This document shows positions 16,816-24,975 of a stretch of DNA of 64,000 nt, piece by piece. Position 1 is the stretch's first letter. Each line of letters begins with the position of its first letter. This stretch comes from Collinsella aerofaciens (GTDB taxonomy: Bacteria; Actinomycetota; Coriobacteriia; Coriobacteriales; Coriobacteriaceae), in NCBI RefSeq assembly GCF_002736145.1, contig NZ_CP024160.1:372001-436000 (forward strand), written 5' to 3'. A program made the position numbers and the translations under genes. The notes under the pieces are model-generated. The model saw only the letters and a list, made by a program, of their open reading frames with translations, ran no database searches and was not told where the DNA came from.

Positions 16816-17394
16816 ATGCAGGAGCTTGAGGATCGTATTCGCCATGACGGCATCGTAAAGGCCGGTAACGTCCTTAAGGTTGATGCCTTCCTCAACCACC
16901 AATGCGACGTTGAGCTGTTCGACCACATGGGCGCCGAGTGGGCTCGTCTGTTCGAGGGTGTCGAGATCAACAAGATCCTGACGATTGAGGCTTCGGGCAT
17001 TGGCATGGCTTGCATCGCAGCCCAGCATTTTGGCGGCGTGCCGGTGGTCTTTGCTAAGAAGGCACAGTCCATCAACCTCGACGGCGAGCAGTATGCCACG
17101 ACCATCTACTCCTTCACCAAGCAAAAGGAGTATCCGGTCATCGTTGGCAAACGCTTCCTGTCCGAGGGTGACAAGGTCCTGATCATCGATGACTTTTTGG
17201 CCAACGGCTGCGCGCTCGAGGGCCTTATCAAGATCTGCGAGGCTGCAGGTGCCGAGGTGTCCGGTATTGGCATTGCGGTGGAGAAGGGCTTCCAAGGCGG
17301 TGGCGATAAGCTCCGCGAGCGCGGCTTCCGCGTTGAGAGCCTGGCCCGTATCGCCGATATGGACTGCGAGACCGGCGAGATTACCTTCGCCTAA
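16816..17394 (+). CDS. xpt: Xanthine phosphoribosyltransferase
   Basis: Salvages xanthine to XMP using PRPP. The 192-residue protein has the PRPP-binding loop [10 protein letters not shown] near residues 121-131 and the conserved segment [12 protein letters not shown], typical of the Xpt group rather than HPRT or APRT. The ATG at 16816 follows GAGAAGGGG at eight bases. I looked for a purine riboswitch in 16659-16815 and saw no convincing aptamer. A T-rich palindromic terminator follows. Confidence 0.93.
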   Translation: MQELEDRIRHDGIVKAGNVLKVDAFLNHQCDVELFDHMGAEWARLFEGVEINKILTIEASGIGMACIAAQHFGGVPVVFAKKAQSINLDGEQYATTIYSFTKQKEYPVIVGKRFLSEGDKVLIIDDFLANGCALEGLIKICEAAGAEVSGIGIAVEKGFQGGGDKLRERGFRVESLARIADMDCETGEITFA

Positions 17395-17422
17395 GCGCGC
17401 AACACAAGCGATTGGTATGCGA

Positions 17423-17457
17423 TGTGACAAAGGGACCGTCCCTTTGTCACATTTTTT
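17423..17457 (+). terminator. xpt terminator (perfect palindrome)
   Basis: TGTGACAAAGGGAC (17423-17436), one base, then its exact reverse complement (17438-17451) and TTTTTT. The core GGGAC and ACAAA words recall repeat A. Confidence 0.8.
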
Positions 17458-17477
17458 GTATGAAGGGAGGTGTTGAT

Positions 17478-17858
17478 ATGGACGAGAACAAGATGGGATG
17501 GCGCGAGTATGCGCGCTATGCCGAGATGCCGGCCGAGGAGTTGGCGCGCGATTGCGAGGTGCAGGTGTTTCGCGCGACGGGTCCGGGCGGACAGGGCGTC
17601 AACACGACGGACTCGGCGGTGCGTATGAAACATATCCCTTCGGGAATTACCGTGACGGCGCGCGAGAGCCGCAGTCAGTTCCAAAATCGCGCGAGTTGCC
17701 TGCGTAAACTGCGCGCTGAGCTTGAACGTCGCGGGCGTCCACCGCGCCGACGCGTAAAGACTAAGGTGCCTCAGCGCTCTCGCCAACGCAGACTCAACGA
17801 CAAGCACTTCAACGCCATTAAAAAGGCCAACCGTCGCAAACCAGGCGGGGAGGAATGA
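17478..17858 (+). CDS. Small RF-1-domain (GGQ) protein
   Basis: A 126-residue protein with the peptidyl-tRNA hydrolysis motif of class I release factors, GGQ at residues 37-39 within [16 protein letters not shown], followed by [16 protein letters not shown]. It has no codon-recognition domain, so it belongs with stand-alone rescue factors such as ArfB and C12orf65-like proteins, which free stalled ribosomes. The C-terminus is very basic ([19 protein letters not shown]), fitting insertion into an empty mRNA channel. The ATG at 17478 has GGGAGG seven bases upstream. Known ArfB has a longer tail with a defined pattern, so the subfamily is uncertain. Confidence 0.82.
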   Translation: MDENKMGWREYARYAEMPAEELARDCEVQVFRATGPGGQGVNTTDSAVRMKHIPSGITVTARESRSQFQNRASCLRKLRAELERRGRPPRRRVKTKVPQRSRQRRLNDKHFNAIKKANRRKPGGEE

Positions 17859-17867
17859 TCTTCTCAA

Positions 17868-17938
17868 TAAGTTGCGGTGAAATAGGGACTGTTTCGCGGC
17901 TTTAACTGCATAAACAGTCCCTATTTCACCGCAACTTA
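17868..17938. repeat. Dispersed hairpin repeat B, copy 1
   Basis: Perfect 27-bp inverted arms (17868-17894 and 17912-17938) around a 17-base loop. The arm starts TAAGTTGCGGTGAAAT, continues AGGGACTGTTT, and is preceded by CAA as in copy 3. It lies between the convergent GGQ gene and the lipid kinase gene and could act as a bidirectional terminator. Confidence 0.85.
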
Positions 17939-17945
17939 GGTGGGG

Positions 17946-18908
17946 TTAGCGGGTGGGGCGCCAGACCTGGAGGGCGCCGCCGAGGACGTCGACCTCGATG
18001 CGCGAGGCGACAACGGGCTCGCCGTCGGCCTGGATGGGGTAGTCGGGCTCCTCAAAGGTGAGCTCGGCATGGCGGCAGCGGCGCATGCGAACCGGCGGCA
18101 GCTTGGTGTGGTGGCCGTCTTTGGCCGAGAGGAACATAGGCAGGGCAACCGCGCGGGGGACGGGGCCGCAGGCGTAGCAGACGTCGAGCATGCCGTCGCA
18201 GGGGTCGGCATCGGGGCAGATGCGATAGCCCGAGCCGTACGTGGGGCCCAGCTGAATCGCCATGATGATCGCCCTCACGCGCTCGGCGGGCGTGCTGTCA
18301 AAGCTGGCTGTCATGGGGTAGTTGCGATAGCGCAGGCCAAACTGCTCAAGTCCCGAGAGGGTGTAGAGCGGAGCACCCGTCAAGCCGGTCTTTTTGCGAA
18401 GCTCGGTGGTGCCAAGGCCGATGGCGGCATCGATGCCGACCGAAAGCGTCTGGTCATAGTACTCAACGGTAGCCTCGCCGCTACCGCTTGCGGGGTTCCA
18501 TGAGCGAATGCGCCCGATATCTTGACGCTGCAGCTCACAAGTGAGCAGCGTGCCAAAATCCTTACCGGAGAAATCGTCGATGCCGAGCGTCTGGGCAAAA
18601 TCGTTGCCGGAGCCCACGGGCAGGACGGCAAGAGCGGGGCGGGCGTCCTCCTTTTGCGTCATAAGCCCGTTGACGACCTCGTGGATCACGCCGTCGCCGC
18701 CGAGTGCGATAACGGTGCGATAGCCCTGAGCCTGCGCGGCCAGCTCCTTGGCGTGTCCCATACGTTCGGTCAACACCAGGTCAAACTGGGATGCGCGTGC
18801 AGTCATGTCCAAAAAGCGTTGCAGGCGCTCGGCAACTTCGCGTGCCGCAGCCGACTGGGCGGCTGGGTTAGCGATGATGAGCGTGCGACCAAAATCAGTT
18901 GCGTGCAT
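17946..18908 (-). CDS. Diacylglycerol/sphingosine kinase-type lipid kinase
   Basis: A 320-residue DAGK-catalytic-domain protein. It has the nucleotide-binding motif GGDG at residues 70-73 (IALGGDGVIHEVVNG) and PVGSGNDFA about 25 residues later, then the beta-sandwich C-terminal half. Members phosphorylate diacylglycerol or related lipids at the membrane inner face. The ATG at 18908 is chosen because GGGAG lies eight bases upstream and the protein then starts MHATDFGRTLIIANP; starts at 18932 or 18980 lack a ribosome site. It is separated from the GGQ gene by repeat B. Confidence 0.86.
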   Translation of the reverse strand: MHATDFGRTLIIANPAAQSAAAREVAERLQRFLDMTARASQFDLVLTERMGHAKELAAQAQGYRTVIALGGDGVIHEVVNGLMTQKEDARPALAVLPVGSGNDFAQTLGIDDFSGKDFGTLLTCELQRQDIGRIRSWNPASGSGEATVEYYDQTLSVGIDAAIGLGTTELRKKTGLTGAPLYTLSGLEQFGLRYRNYPMTASFDSTPAERVRAIIMAIQLGPTYGSGYRICPDADPCDGMLDVCYACGPVPRAVALPMFLSAKDGHHTKLPPVRMRRCRHAELTFEEPDYPIQADGEPVVASRIEVDVLGGALQVWRPTR

Positions 18909-18994
18909 GGGGCGACTCCCGGCGTGTGACATGACGGTGCGGTCGCGCTCAGGTCGAATTGCCCCCGATTGTGGCTGCACGGCGATTATTACAT

Positions 18995-20416
18995 CTACTC
19001 TATCAGGTCGTTGTGGCGCTCGATAGCATCCGCTACCGTACCGCCCTCATCCACAATAAGCGAACGGCGCTTGGGTGAGATGATGCGCTGGGCGGGGTAC
19101 ACGCCGCGGTGTCCGCCGGTTAGGTAGCTGATAAAGGCCACGATGACAAAGAACCCGGCGGCCGTGCCGTGGAACAGGTCGATGGCCATCATGCAGGTGG
19201 TGATGGGCACGTTGAGGCCGGCGCAGAACACACCGAGCATGCCGAGAGCCGCCAGAAAACTGGGGTCAAGCCCGGTAAGGCGACCGATCCAGCCACCGAG
19301 TGCCGCACCGATGCCAAACAGGGGCGTGACCTCGCCGCCTTGGAAGCCCGCACCCAGGGTAAGCGCTGTGACGACCAACTTGATGGCTGCGTCCGCCAGG
19401 GTAGTGTTGCCTGCAAATCCTGCGCCGGAAAGCCACGTGGAAAGGCCGGCGTAGTCCCAGGCGTCGAGGAGGGCATAGGCGGCCAAAACCACGAGTGCGC
19501 CTATGAGTGCGCGGACGAGGTAATTGGCGATAAAGCGACCGTACAAGCTTTTGACGGTTCGAACCGACCAGGCAAAGAGGCGTGCCGTCAGGCCGAAGAT
19601 AATGGCGCTGATAACAACGATGACAACCGTCCGTGGTGTCATGTTGGGAACGCTGGCGATGACATTCGCCTCGTACTCGGTTCCCAAGGCAAGCGACGTA
19701 AAGTAGCCGGTAAACGAGGCGACCAGGCAGTAGATGCCCGCGGTGTAGTCGATCTTGCCGATAAAGCACATCTCCATGCCAAAGAAAGCTCCAGCAAGGG
19801 GCGAACCGAATACGGCGCCAAAGGCCGACGAGATGCCGGCGAGCATGAGGTCGTGGTGGTCATGCTTTTTGAGGTGGGCGAGGCTCGAGATGTTGCTGGC
19901 GATGGTGCCGCCAATCTGCACCGCGGCTCCCTCGCGACCGGCCGATCCACCCGTTAGGTGCGTGAGCGTAGAGCAGACGAAGGTGAGGACGGCCATGCGC
20001 ATATGGATGAGGCGTGTGCCCAGAGCGGAGTCGATGACCAGGTTGTTACCGCGTTTGGCAGCAAGGCCGTGGTTTTTGTACACCCATGCGGTGGCAATGC
20101 CCACAACGGGAAGCAATGCGTAGACCCACGCGTGGTGCTCGCGATAATCGGTCGCGATATTCAGCGAGGCCAAAAACGCCCAAGCGGCAACGCCCATGGC
20201 GAGCGAGACGATGACGACGAGCGCGAGCAACTTGGCGCTCGCGAGTAGGTTGCGGGCGTTGCGGCGCGTGTCGGCAGCCAAGAGATGCTCGGAGCGGGTG
20301 AGCTGTTGCCTGCCTGCCATGATGACGTCATTAAGGGAGAAAAAGCCGCCGTCGTCGAGCGACTGGGAATGATCCTGCGCCTCGTTTGCGCTTTCGGGTT
20401 TGTCGGTAAAAGCCAT
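18995..20416 (-). CDS. CLC-family anion transporter, fluoride-exporter-like clade
   Basis: A 473-residue polytopic membrane protein of the CLC fold. The gating-glutamate motif reads GGSAGREGAAVQIGG (Glu162) and the third anion-site motif reads GAGFQGGEVTPLFG. The usual GSGIPE first motif is missing; NNLVIDS and the GREG-(T/A)-AVQ form are typical of the SycA/CLC-F branch, several of which are fluoride/proton antiporters. Fluoride export is inferred from that resemblance. No fluoride riboswitch is seen in the short leader. A TATAAT box lies about 25 bases before the start on the minus strand. Confidence 0.85.
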   Translation of the reverse strand: MAFTDKPESANEAQDHSQSLDDGGFFSLNDVIMAGRQQLTRSEHLLAADTRRNARNLLASAKLLALVVIVSLAMGVAAWAFLASLNIATDYREHHAWVYALLPVVGIATAWVYKNHGLAAKRGNNLVIDSALGTRLIHMRMAVLTFVCSTLTHLTGGSAGREGAAVQIGGTIASNISSLAHLKKHDHHDLMLAGISSAFGAVFGSPLAGAFFGMEMCFIGKIDYTAGIYCLVASFTGYFTSLALGTEYEANVIASVPNMTPRTVVIVVISAIIFGLTARLFAWSVRTVKSLYGRFIANYLVRALIGALVVLAAYALLDAWDYAGLSTWLSGAGFAGNTTLADAAIKLVVTALTLGAGFQGGEVTPLFGIGAALGGWIGRLTGLDPSFLAALGMLGVFCAGLNVPITTCMMAIDLFHGTAAGFFVIVAFISYLTGGHRGVYPAQRIISPKRRSLIVDEGGTVADAIERHNDLIE

Positions 20417-20441
20417 ACGTTCCTCTTTTGGGTTGCAACAC

Positions 20442-20455
20442 GAGCATTATAGAAC
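20442..20455 (-). promoter_or_regulatory. CLC gene -10 region
   Basis: On the minus strand, TTCTATAATGCTCG contains a perfect TATAAT. The -35 is weak, so only the -10 is claimed. The same divergent gap holds a TATACT (20564-20569) pointing towards moeA. Confidence 0.5.
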
Positions 20456-20627
20456 GTGCCATACGTGACAAACCGGCAGGTTGGTTTTGGTTTTGTTTCG
20501 CGGCCCGTTACCGACAGGTGTATTCGTGGGTACGGGCCGTGTCGCCGTCGTGCGGCGGGGGATTATACTGAGATAAACATAAAGAATCGGCGCCCGTGGT
20601 GTGCGCCGCTGCATGCTAGAGGTGTAT

Positions 20628-21890
20628 ATGGCAGAGAAACTCATTCCGTTGGAGGACGCACAGGCAATCGTCTTGTCGCACGTGAATCGCACCGAAGTTG
20701 TCGAGATTCCCGTGTGGCAGGCCGCCGGTCTTCCCTTGGCAGAGGACGCGGTGGCCGATACCGACATCTCGCCGTTTGCTAACAGCGCTATGGACGGATA
20801 TGCCGTGCGCTCGGCGGATTTGGCGCAGGCATCTGGCGAGGCGCCGGTGACGCTCGACGTTATCGGACACGAGGCCGCGGGCCATGTGTTTGAGGGCACA
20901 ATTGGCGCGGGCGAGACGGTCCGCATCATGACGGGCGCGCCGGTACCCGAAGGTGCCGATGCCGTGGTGAAATACGAGATCGTTGAGGTGCTTGACGGCG
21001 ACGGCAACGAGGGCTCACACGTGAGCTTCTCGACGCCGGCCAAGGTGGGGGAGAACGTTCGCTCTGCCGCCGAGGAGGCCCATGCCGGCGACGTTGTGAT
21101 GCACGCCGGCGAGGTCGTGGCTCCGGCGGGCGCGGGTCTGCTGGCAAGCGCCGGATACGCGAGCGTGAAGGTGCACGCTGCCCCGCGTGTGGGCATCATC
21201 TCGCTGGGCACGGAACTGGTCGCGCCGAACGAGCTGCCGGCGCGCGGGCAGATTCGCGACTCCAACTCGTCGGCGTTGATGGCCGAGGCACTCGATGCCG
21301 GCGCCGAGCCCGTGTTCTACGGCATTGCGCCCGATGATGAGCAGGCGATTGCCGAGCTGGTGCATCGTGCCGTGCAGGAGTGCGATTTTGTCATTACGAG
21401 CGGTGGCGCCTCGGCAGGCGACTACGACTACGTGACGGCGCTCGTCCGGCGCGAGGGCGAGGTGCTGTTTGACCGCATCTCGATGCGTCCGGGCAAGGCC
21501 ATCACGTTTGGCTTGCTCGGGGGTAAGCCCTACCTGGGGCTTTCAGGCAATCCGGCCGCGGCGTATGTGGGCTTTGAGATGCTCGCCCGCCCGGCGATTC
21601 GCAAGATGCGCGGCTTTGCCGAGGGTGCACGTCCCGTGCAGCAGGCGATGCTCACGCACGGCGTGAAAAAGCGACAGCATCGCCGCTTCTTCGATCGCGC
21701 CACGGTTTTGCGTGACCCCGAGACCGGTGGGCTGTTGGTGACCGAGGCCAAGACGCAGAATTCGGCGCTGCTCGGCACGATGCAGCGGGCCAACTGCCTG
21801 CTGCGTATTGACGAAGGTCCGTGCGAGCTTGCGGCGGGCGACGTCGTGGACGTTGTTCGCGTCGACCTGCCCGAGGGCGCCGTGTTGTAG
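20628..21890 (+). CDS. moeA: Molybdopterin molybdenumtransferase
   Basis: Inserts molybdenum into adenylylated molybdopterin to complete Moco. The 420-residue protein has the MoeA N-terminal region (SAMDGYAVRSADL), the molybdopterin-binding domain with SLGTELV and TSGGASAGDYDYV, and a C-terminal beta domain. The ATG at 20628 follows AGAGGTG; an upstream in-frame ATG at 20601 lacks a site. mogA starts 10 bases downstream, and modABC follow, so this is a molybdenum cofactor locus. The Mo enzymes FdhF and the oxidoreductase at 63 kb are likely clients. Confidence 0.94.
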   Translation: MAEKLIPLEDAQAIVLSHVNRTEVVEIPVWQAAGLPLAEDAVADTDISPFANSAMDGYAVRSADLAQASGEAPVTLDVIGHEAAGHVFEGTIGAGETVRIMTGAPVPEGADAVVKYEIVEVLDGDGNEGSHVSFSTPAKVGENVRSAAEEAHAGDVVMHAGEVVAPAGAGLLASAGYASVKVHAAPRVGIISLGTELVAPNELPARGQIRDSNSSALMAEALDAGAEPVFYGIAPDDEQAIAELVHRAVQECDFVITSGGASAGDYDYVTALVRREGEVLFDRISMRPGKAITFGLLGGKPYLGLSGNPAAAYVGFEMLARPAIRKMRGFAEGARPVQQAMLTHGVKKRQHRRFFDRATVLRDPETGGLLVTEAKTQNSALLGTMQRANCLLRIDEGPCELAAGDVVDVVRVDLPEGAVL

Positions 21891-21900
21891 GAGGAATGCT

Positions 21901-22380
21901 ATGGAGCTGAAGATATCGATCGTGACGTGCTCGGATACGCGCGATCTAGCCCAGGACGAGGCTGGAGCCGCACTCGAGGAACTTATCGAGGCGCAGGGCT
22001 GGACGGTCGTCTCACATGTGGTCGTGCGCGACGACGTCAGCGAGATCGGTGATGCCATTGTGGAAGCCGCCGATGAGTGCCACGCCAATGTCGTGCTCAC
22101 CTGCGGCGGCACGGGGCTTTCGATGCGCGATGTGACGCCCGAGGCGACGCGTGCCGTCTGCGATCGCGACGTGCCGGGTATTGCCGAGGCGATCCGTGCG
22201 TACTCGATGACCAAGACGCGCCGCGCCATGCTCTCGCGCGCTATTTGCATGCAACGAGGTCATACACTTGTCGTAAACTTTCCCGGTTCTACGAAGGCCG
22301 CCCGCGAAAGCTGGGAGGCCGTGAGCGATCAGCTGGAGCATGCGGCTCAGATGACAGCGGGCGGCGGACATACCAACTAA
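21901..22380 (+). CDS. mogA: Molybdopterin adenylyltransferase (MogA/MoaB family)
   Basis: Activates molybdopterin by adenylylation before MoeA inserts molybdenum. The 159-residue protein has the MoCF fold with VLTCGGTGLSMRDVTPEAT, the conserved GGTG nucleotide loop, and MLSRAICMQRG. MogA and MoaB are hard to tell apart by sequence; the position next to moeA supports this role. The ATG is at 21901 with AGGAGG immediately upstream, and transcription is probably shared with moeA. Confidence 0.9.
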   Translation: MELKISIVTCSDTRDLAQDEAGAALEELIEAQGWTVVSHVVVRDDVSEIGDAIVEAADECHANVVLTCGGTGLSMRDVTPEATRAVCDRDVPGIAEAIRAYSMTKTRRAMLSRAICMQRGHTLVVNFPGSTKAARESWEAVSDQLEHAAQMTAGGGHTN

Positions 22381-22394
22381 GCGGGTTTACCTGC

Positions 22395-22431
22395 GGCGGG
22401 GCGACCTAAACGGCTGCTCCGCCTTTTATTT
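22395..22431 (+). terminator. moeA-mogA terminator
   Basis: A 12-bp stem with one mismatch and G-U pairs (GGCGGGGCGACC with GGCTGCTCCGCC), then TTTTATTT. Confidence 0.7.
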
Positions 22432-22473
22432 GCGCCCAAGGGGACGGCATTCTGTAGGCATGCCTGAAACTAT

Positions 22474-22525
22474 ATTCTCAGAAGAGAATAATTTCTCATA
22501 ATCATTATTCGCATCGAAGTATAAT
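22474..22525 (+). promoter_or_regulatory. modA promoter region with inverted repeat
   Basis: TATAAT at 22520-22525 without a good -35. Upstream, ATTCTC-AGAA-GAGAAT (22474-22489) is a perfect 6-bp inverted repeat, a candidate regulator site. No ModE-type gene is present in the window. Confidence 0.5.
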
Positions 22526-22585
22526 CTGATTGCAGAATAAAGCCCGCGGTGCGGTACCCGGGCATAAGGTCCGAAAGGGTTGAAC

Positions 22586-23461
22586 ATGTTCGATATGGTT
22601 TCTCGCCGCGGATTCGTCTCGCTTTCTGCTGTCGCCGCTGCCGGCCTTGGGCTTGCCGGCTGCTCCGGCAACAAGGAGCCTGAGTCGACCGGCTCCGATG
22701 CCGGCTTCGCCAAGGCCTCTTCCAAGAAGGAAACCGTCGAGCTGCAGGTCTTTGCCGCCAACTCGCTCGAGAAGGCTCTGCCCGAGGTTCAGGAGCTTTA
22801 CACCGAGCAGACCGGTACCACGTTTGCCGACACGCAGTTCAAGGCGTCTGGCGACCTGGTCGAGCAGATGCGCGCCGGTGCCACGGTCGACGTGCTCATC
22901 ACCGCTTCCAAGGGCACCATGGATGACGCTGAGACCGCCGAGCTCATCGACACCGACACCCGTGAGGATATGTTCGTCAACGATCTTGTGATCATTCGCG
23001 CCGAGGGCTCCGACACCAAGGTCGAGGCCATCGCCGACGTCGCGAATCTGGACGGCAAGATCGCCATTGGCGACGCCAAGACCGTTCCCGCCGGCAAGTA
23101 CGCCAACCAGGCGCTGGCTTCTGTGGGCCTTTATACCGGCACCGAGGGCGACGACGGCGAGTATGCGCCCGAGATCGCCGACAAGGTCGCACTGGCCGAC
23201 AAAGTTGGTACCGCCGCCGCCTATGTGTCCACAGGCGACTGCGTGGCCGGTTTCGTCTACAGCTCCGATATCTTCCGTTATGACGGCATCGAGGAGGCCT
23301 TCGTGTGCCCCGAGGATTCGCACAAGCCGATCGTGTATCCCGGTGCTGTCGCCGATAGCTCCGAGCATGCCGACGAGGCCAAGGCGTTCATCGAGTTTTG
23401 CCTGTCCAACAAGAAGGCCCAGAAGATTTGGGCCAAGTACGGCTTTGAGCTTTCCGAGTAG
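22586..23461 (+). CDS. modA: Molybdate ABC transporter, substrate-binding lipoprotein
   Basis: Captures molybdate outside the membrane for ModBC. The 291-residue protein starts MFDMVSRRGFVSLSAV and has a lipobox LAGC with the lipidated Cys26; the SRRGFVS sequence also fits a twin-arginine signal. The mature protein has the ModA start VFAANSLEKALPEVQELY and the segment KASGDLVEQMRAGATVDVLI. The ATG at 22586 has GAAAGGG six bases upstream, better than the TTG at 22580. modB and modC follow. Tungstate binding is possible. Confidence 0.92.
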   Translation: MFDMVSRRGFVSLSAVAAAGLGLAGCSGNKEPESTGSDAGFAKASSKKETVELQVFAANSLEKALPEVQELYTEQTGTTFADTQFKASGDLVEQMRAGATVDVLITASKGTMDDAETAELIDTDTREDMFVNDLVIIRAEGSDTKVEAIADVANLDGKIAIGDAKTVPAGKYANQALASVGLYTGTEGDDGEYAPEIADKVALADKVGTAAAYVSTGDCVAGFVYSSDIFRYDGIEEAFVCPEDSHKPIVYPGAVADSSEHADEAKAFIEFCLSNKKAQKIWAKYGFELSE

Positions 23462-23529
23462 TGCGGCTTGGCGCGATAATTCCATCGTTTTGTGTTTCAC
23501 TCCGTCCTTGTATTTGCTTGGAGCTTTTC

Positions 23530-24972
23530 GTGCTTAATAGATTCCGCATACTTGTCGCCTGTGCTTTGACCCTCGCGCTTTGCTGGGTGCCGGGATTTGC
23601 GGTTGCTGGGGACGCTGAGGACGGGGCCCAGGTTGCTGCGACCGTTCATGGGCTTTCCTATGGGATCGAGGGTTTTGAGCGGTTGGCCAAGGGGACTGCT
23701 CGTGCCATGGAGGGCCAGCCTGAGGGCTACCGGTTTCCCGTTGACGAGGACGTGGACCTTGTAGTGGCGCCTGCTGCCGATCGCGTTGTGGTGTGGATAT
23801 CGCCCAAGGCGGCCGAGAAGTATGGATTGGATCCGCAGGACAACGAGTGCGTATCGGGTCTCAAGGCCCTCGTCTGTAAGCTCGACAGCGCAAACTGCAT
23901 GGGAGGTGCGCAGCTAGGGGATGTGGATCTTCCTTGGTATGTCACGGCGGAAACAACGTTTGATGCCGGCGGGTATACCTATGGCTTTGACGAGCGCGGC
24001 GCGGATGGGGACCGCTATGTGGTGATTGCATCGGCCTCGGGTGATGCCAAGGGCGGCGCGCGTTGGCTTGATAGCGCTCAAATGGTTGAAGCATCGTCTG
24101 TCGTGTTGCGGGATGAGCAGAGGCCCTTGACCTCTCTGGCCTCCTTTTTAGGCGGCATCGACTACCGCCCGTTTTGGGTGTCTATCAAAACGAGCGGCCT
24201 TGCCCTGGTGATTGCCTTTGCGCTGGGCCTGTTTGCCGCGTGGAAGACTATGGGTACCTCGAGTCGCATCAAGGGCCTTCTTGATTCGGTCTTTACGATT
24301 CCTATGGTGCTGCCGCCCACGGTCTGCGGCTTTCTGCTCCTTATGCTGTTTGGCCGCTCGACCGGGGTGGGCCAATGGCTCATCGCGCACGGCATCTCGA
24401 TCGTCTTTACCTGGCCCGCGGCGGTCATTTCGGCTGTCGTTGTGTCGTTTCCGCTGGTCTACCGCACGGCGCTCGGAGCCTTCGAGAGCCTCGACACGCA
24501 GATGCTCGACGCCGCGCGAACCTTGGGGTGGTCCGAACGTCGCATCTTTGCCAAGCTCATGATGCCGCTCGGCTGGCCCTCAATCGCGGCGGGCACGGTG
24601 CTCGCCTTCGCTCGCGCGATGGGCGAGTTTGGCTGCACGCTGTTCTTTGCGGGCAACTACGCCGGCATTACGCAGACCATTCCCATTGCGATTTACTTTG
24701 AGTGGATGGGCGGCAATACGTCGGTGGCTCTCTTTTGGGTCGTGGTCGTAATAGCGTTCAGCTTCCTGGTCATCCTATTCATCAACATGTACACGGCGCA
24801 TTCTCAAAAGTATCGCGAGCGCGGTCTCTCCCGTGCGGAGCGCAAGCAGGCCAAAGAGCTCGCCGGACAGGGCGATTCGCTTGACCCGGTGGGCGGTGAT
24901 GCCTTGCGTATCGATCGTGAGGCGTTGGCCGAGCTTATGTGCGATGATACGGTCGCAATGGGAGGTCGATAA
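23530..24972 (+). CDS. modB: Molybdate ABC permease with extra secreted N-terminal domain
   Basis: The membrane channel of the molybdate transporter. The 480-residue protein is about twice the usual ModB length. Residues 1-26 look like a signal peptide (LVACALTLALCWVPGFAVA). Residues 27 to about 210 form an unrecognised extracytoplasmic region, and the ModB core follows from about 215 to 435 with the coupling loop LDAARTLGWSERRIF and AFARAMGEFG. A charged tail of about 40 residues ends the protein. The start is the GTG at 23530 with GGAG upstream; a GTG at 23461 overlapping the modA stop lacks a site. It lies 68 bases after modA and 3 before modC. Confidence 0.85.
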   Translation: MLNRFRILVACALTLALCWVPGFAVAGDAEDGAQVAATVHGLSYGIEGFERLAKGTARAMEGQPEGYRFPVDEDVDLVVAPAADRVVVWISPKAAEKYGLDPQDNECVSGLKALVCKLDSANCMGGAQLGDVDLPWYVTAETTFDAGGYTYGFDERGADGDRYVVIASASGDAKGGARWLDSAQMVEASSVVLRDEQRPLTSLASFLGGIDYRPFWVSIKTSGLALVIAFALGLFAAWKTMGTSSRIKGLLDSVFTIPMVLPPTVCGFLLLMLFGRSTGVGQWLIAHGISIVFTWPAAVISAVVVSFPLVYRTALGAFESLDTQMLDAARTLGWSERRIFAKLMMPLGWPSIAAGTVLAFARAMGEFGCTLFFAGNYAGITQTIPIAIYFEWMGGNTSVALFWVVVVIAFSFLVILFINMYTAHSQKYRERGLSRAERKQAKELAGQGDSLDPVGGDALRIDREALAELMCDDTVAMGGR

Positions 24973-24975
24973 GCC

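Noticed and set aside
20417-20460. Possible fluoride riboswitch before the CLC gene
   Set aside because: The leader between the TATAAT box and the start is too short and lacks the conserved motif.
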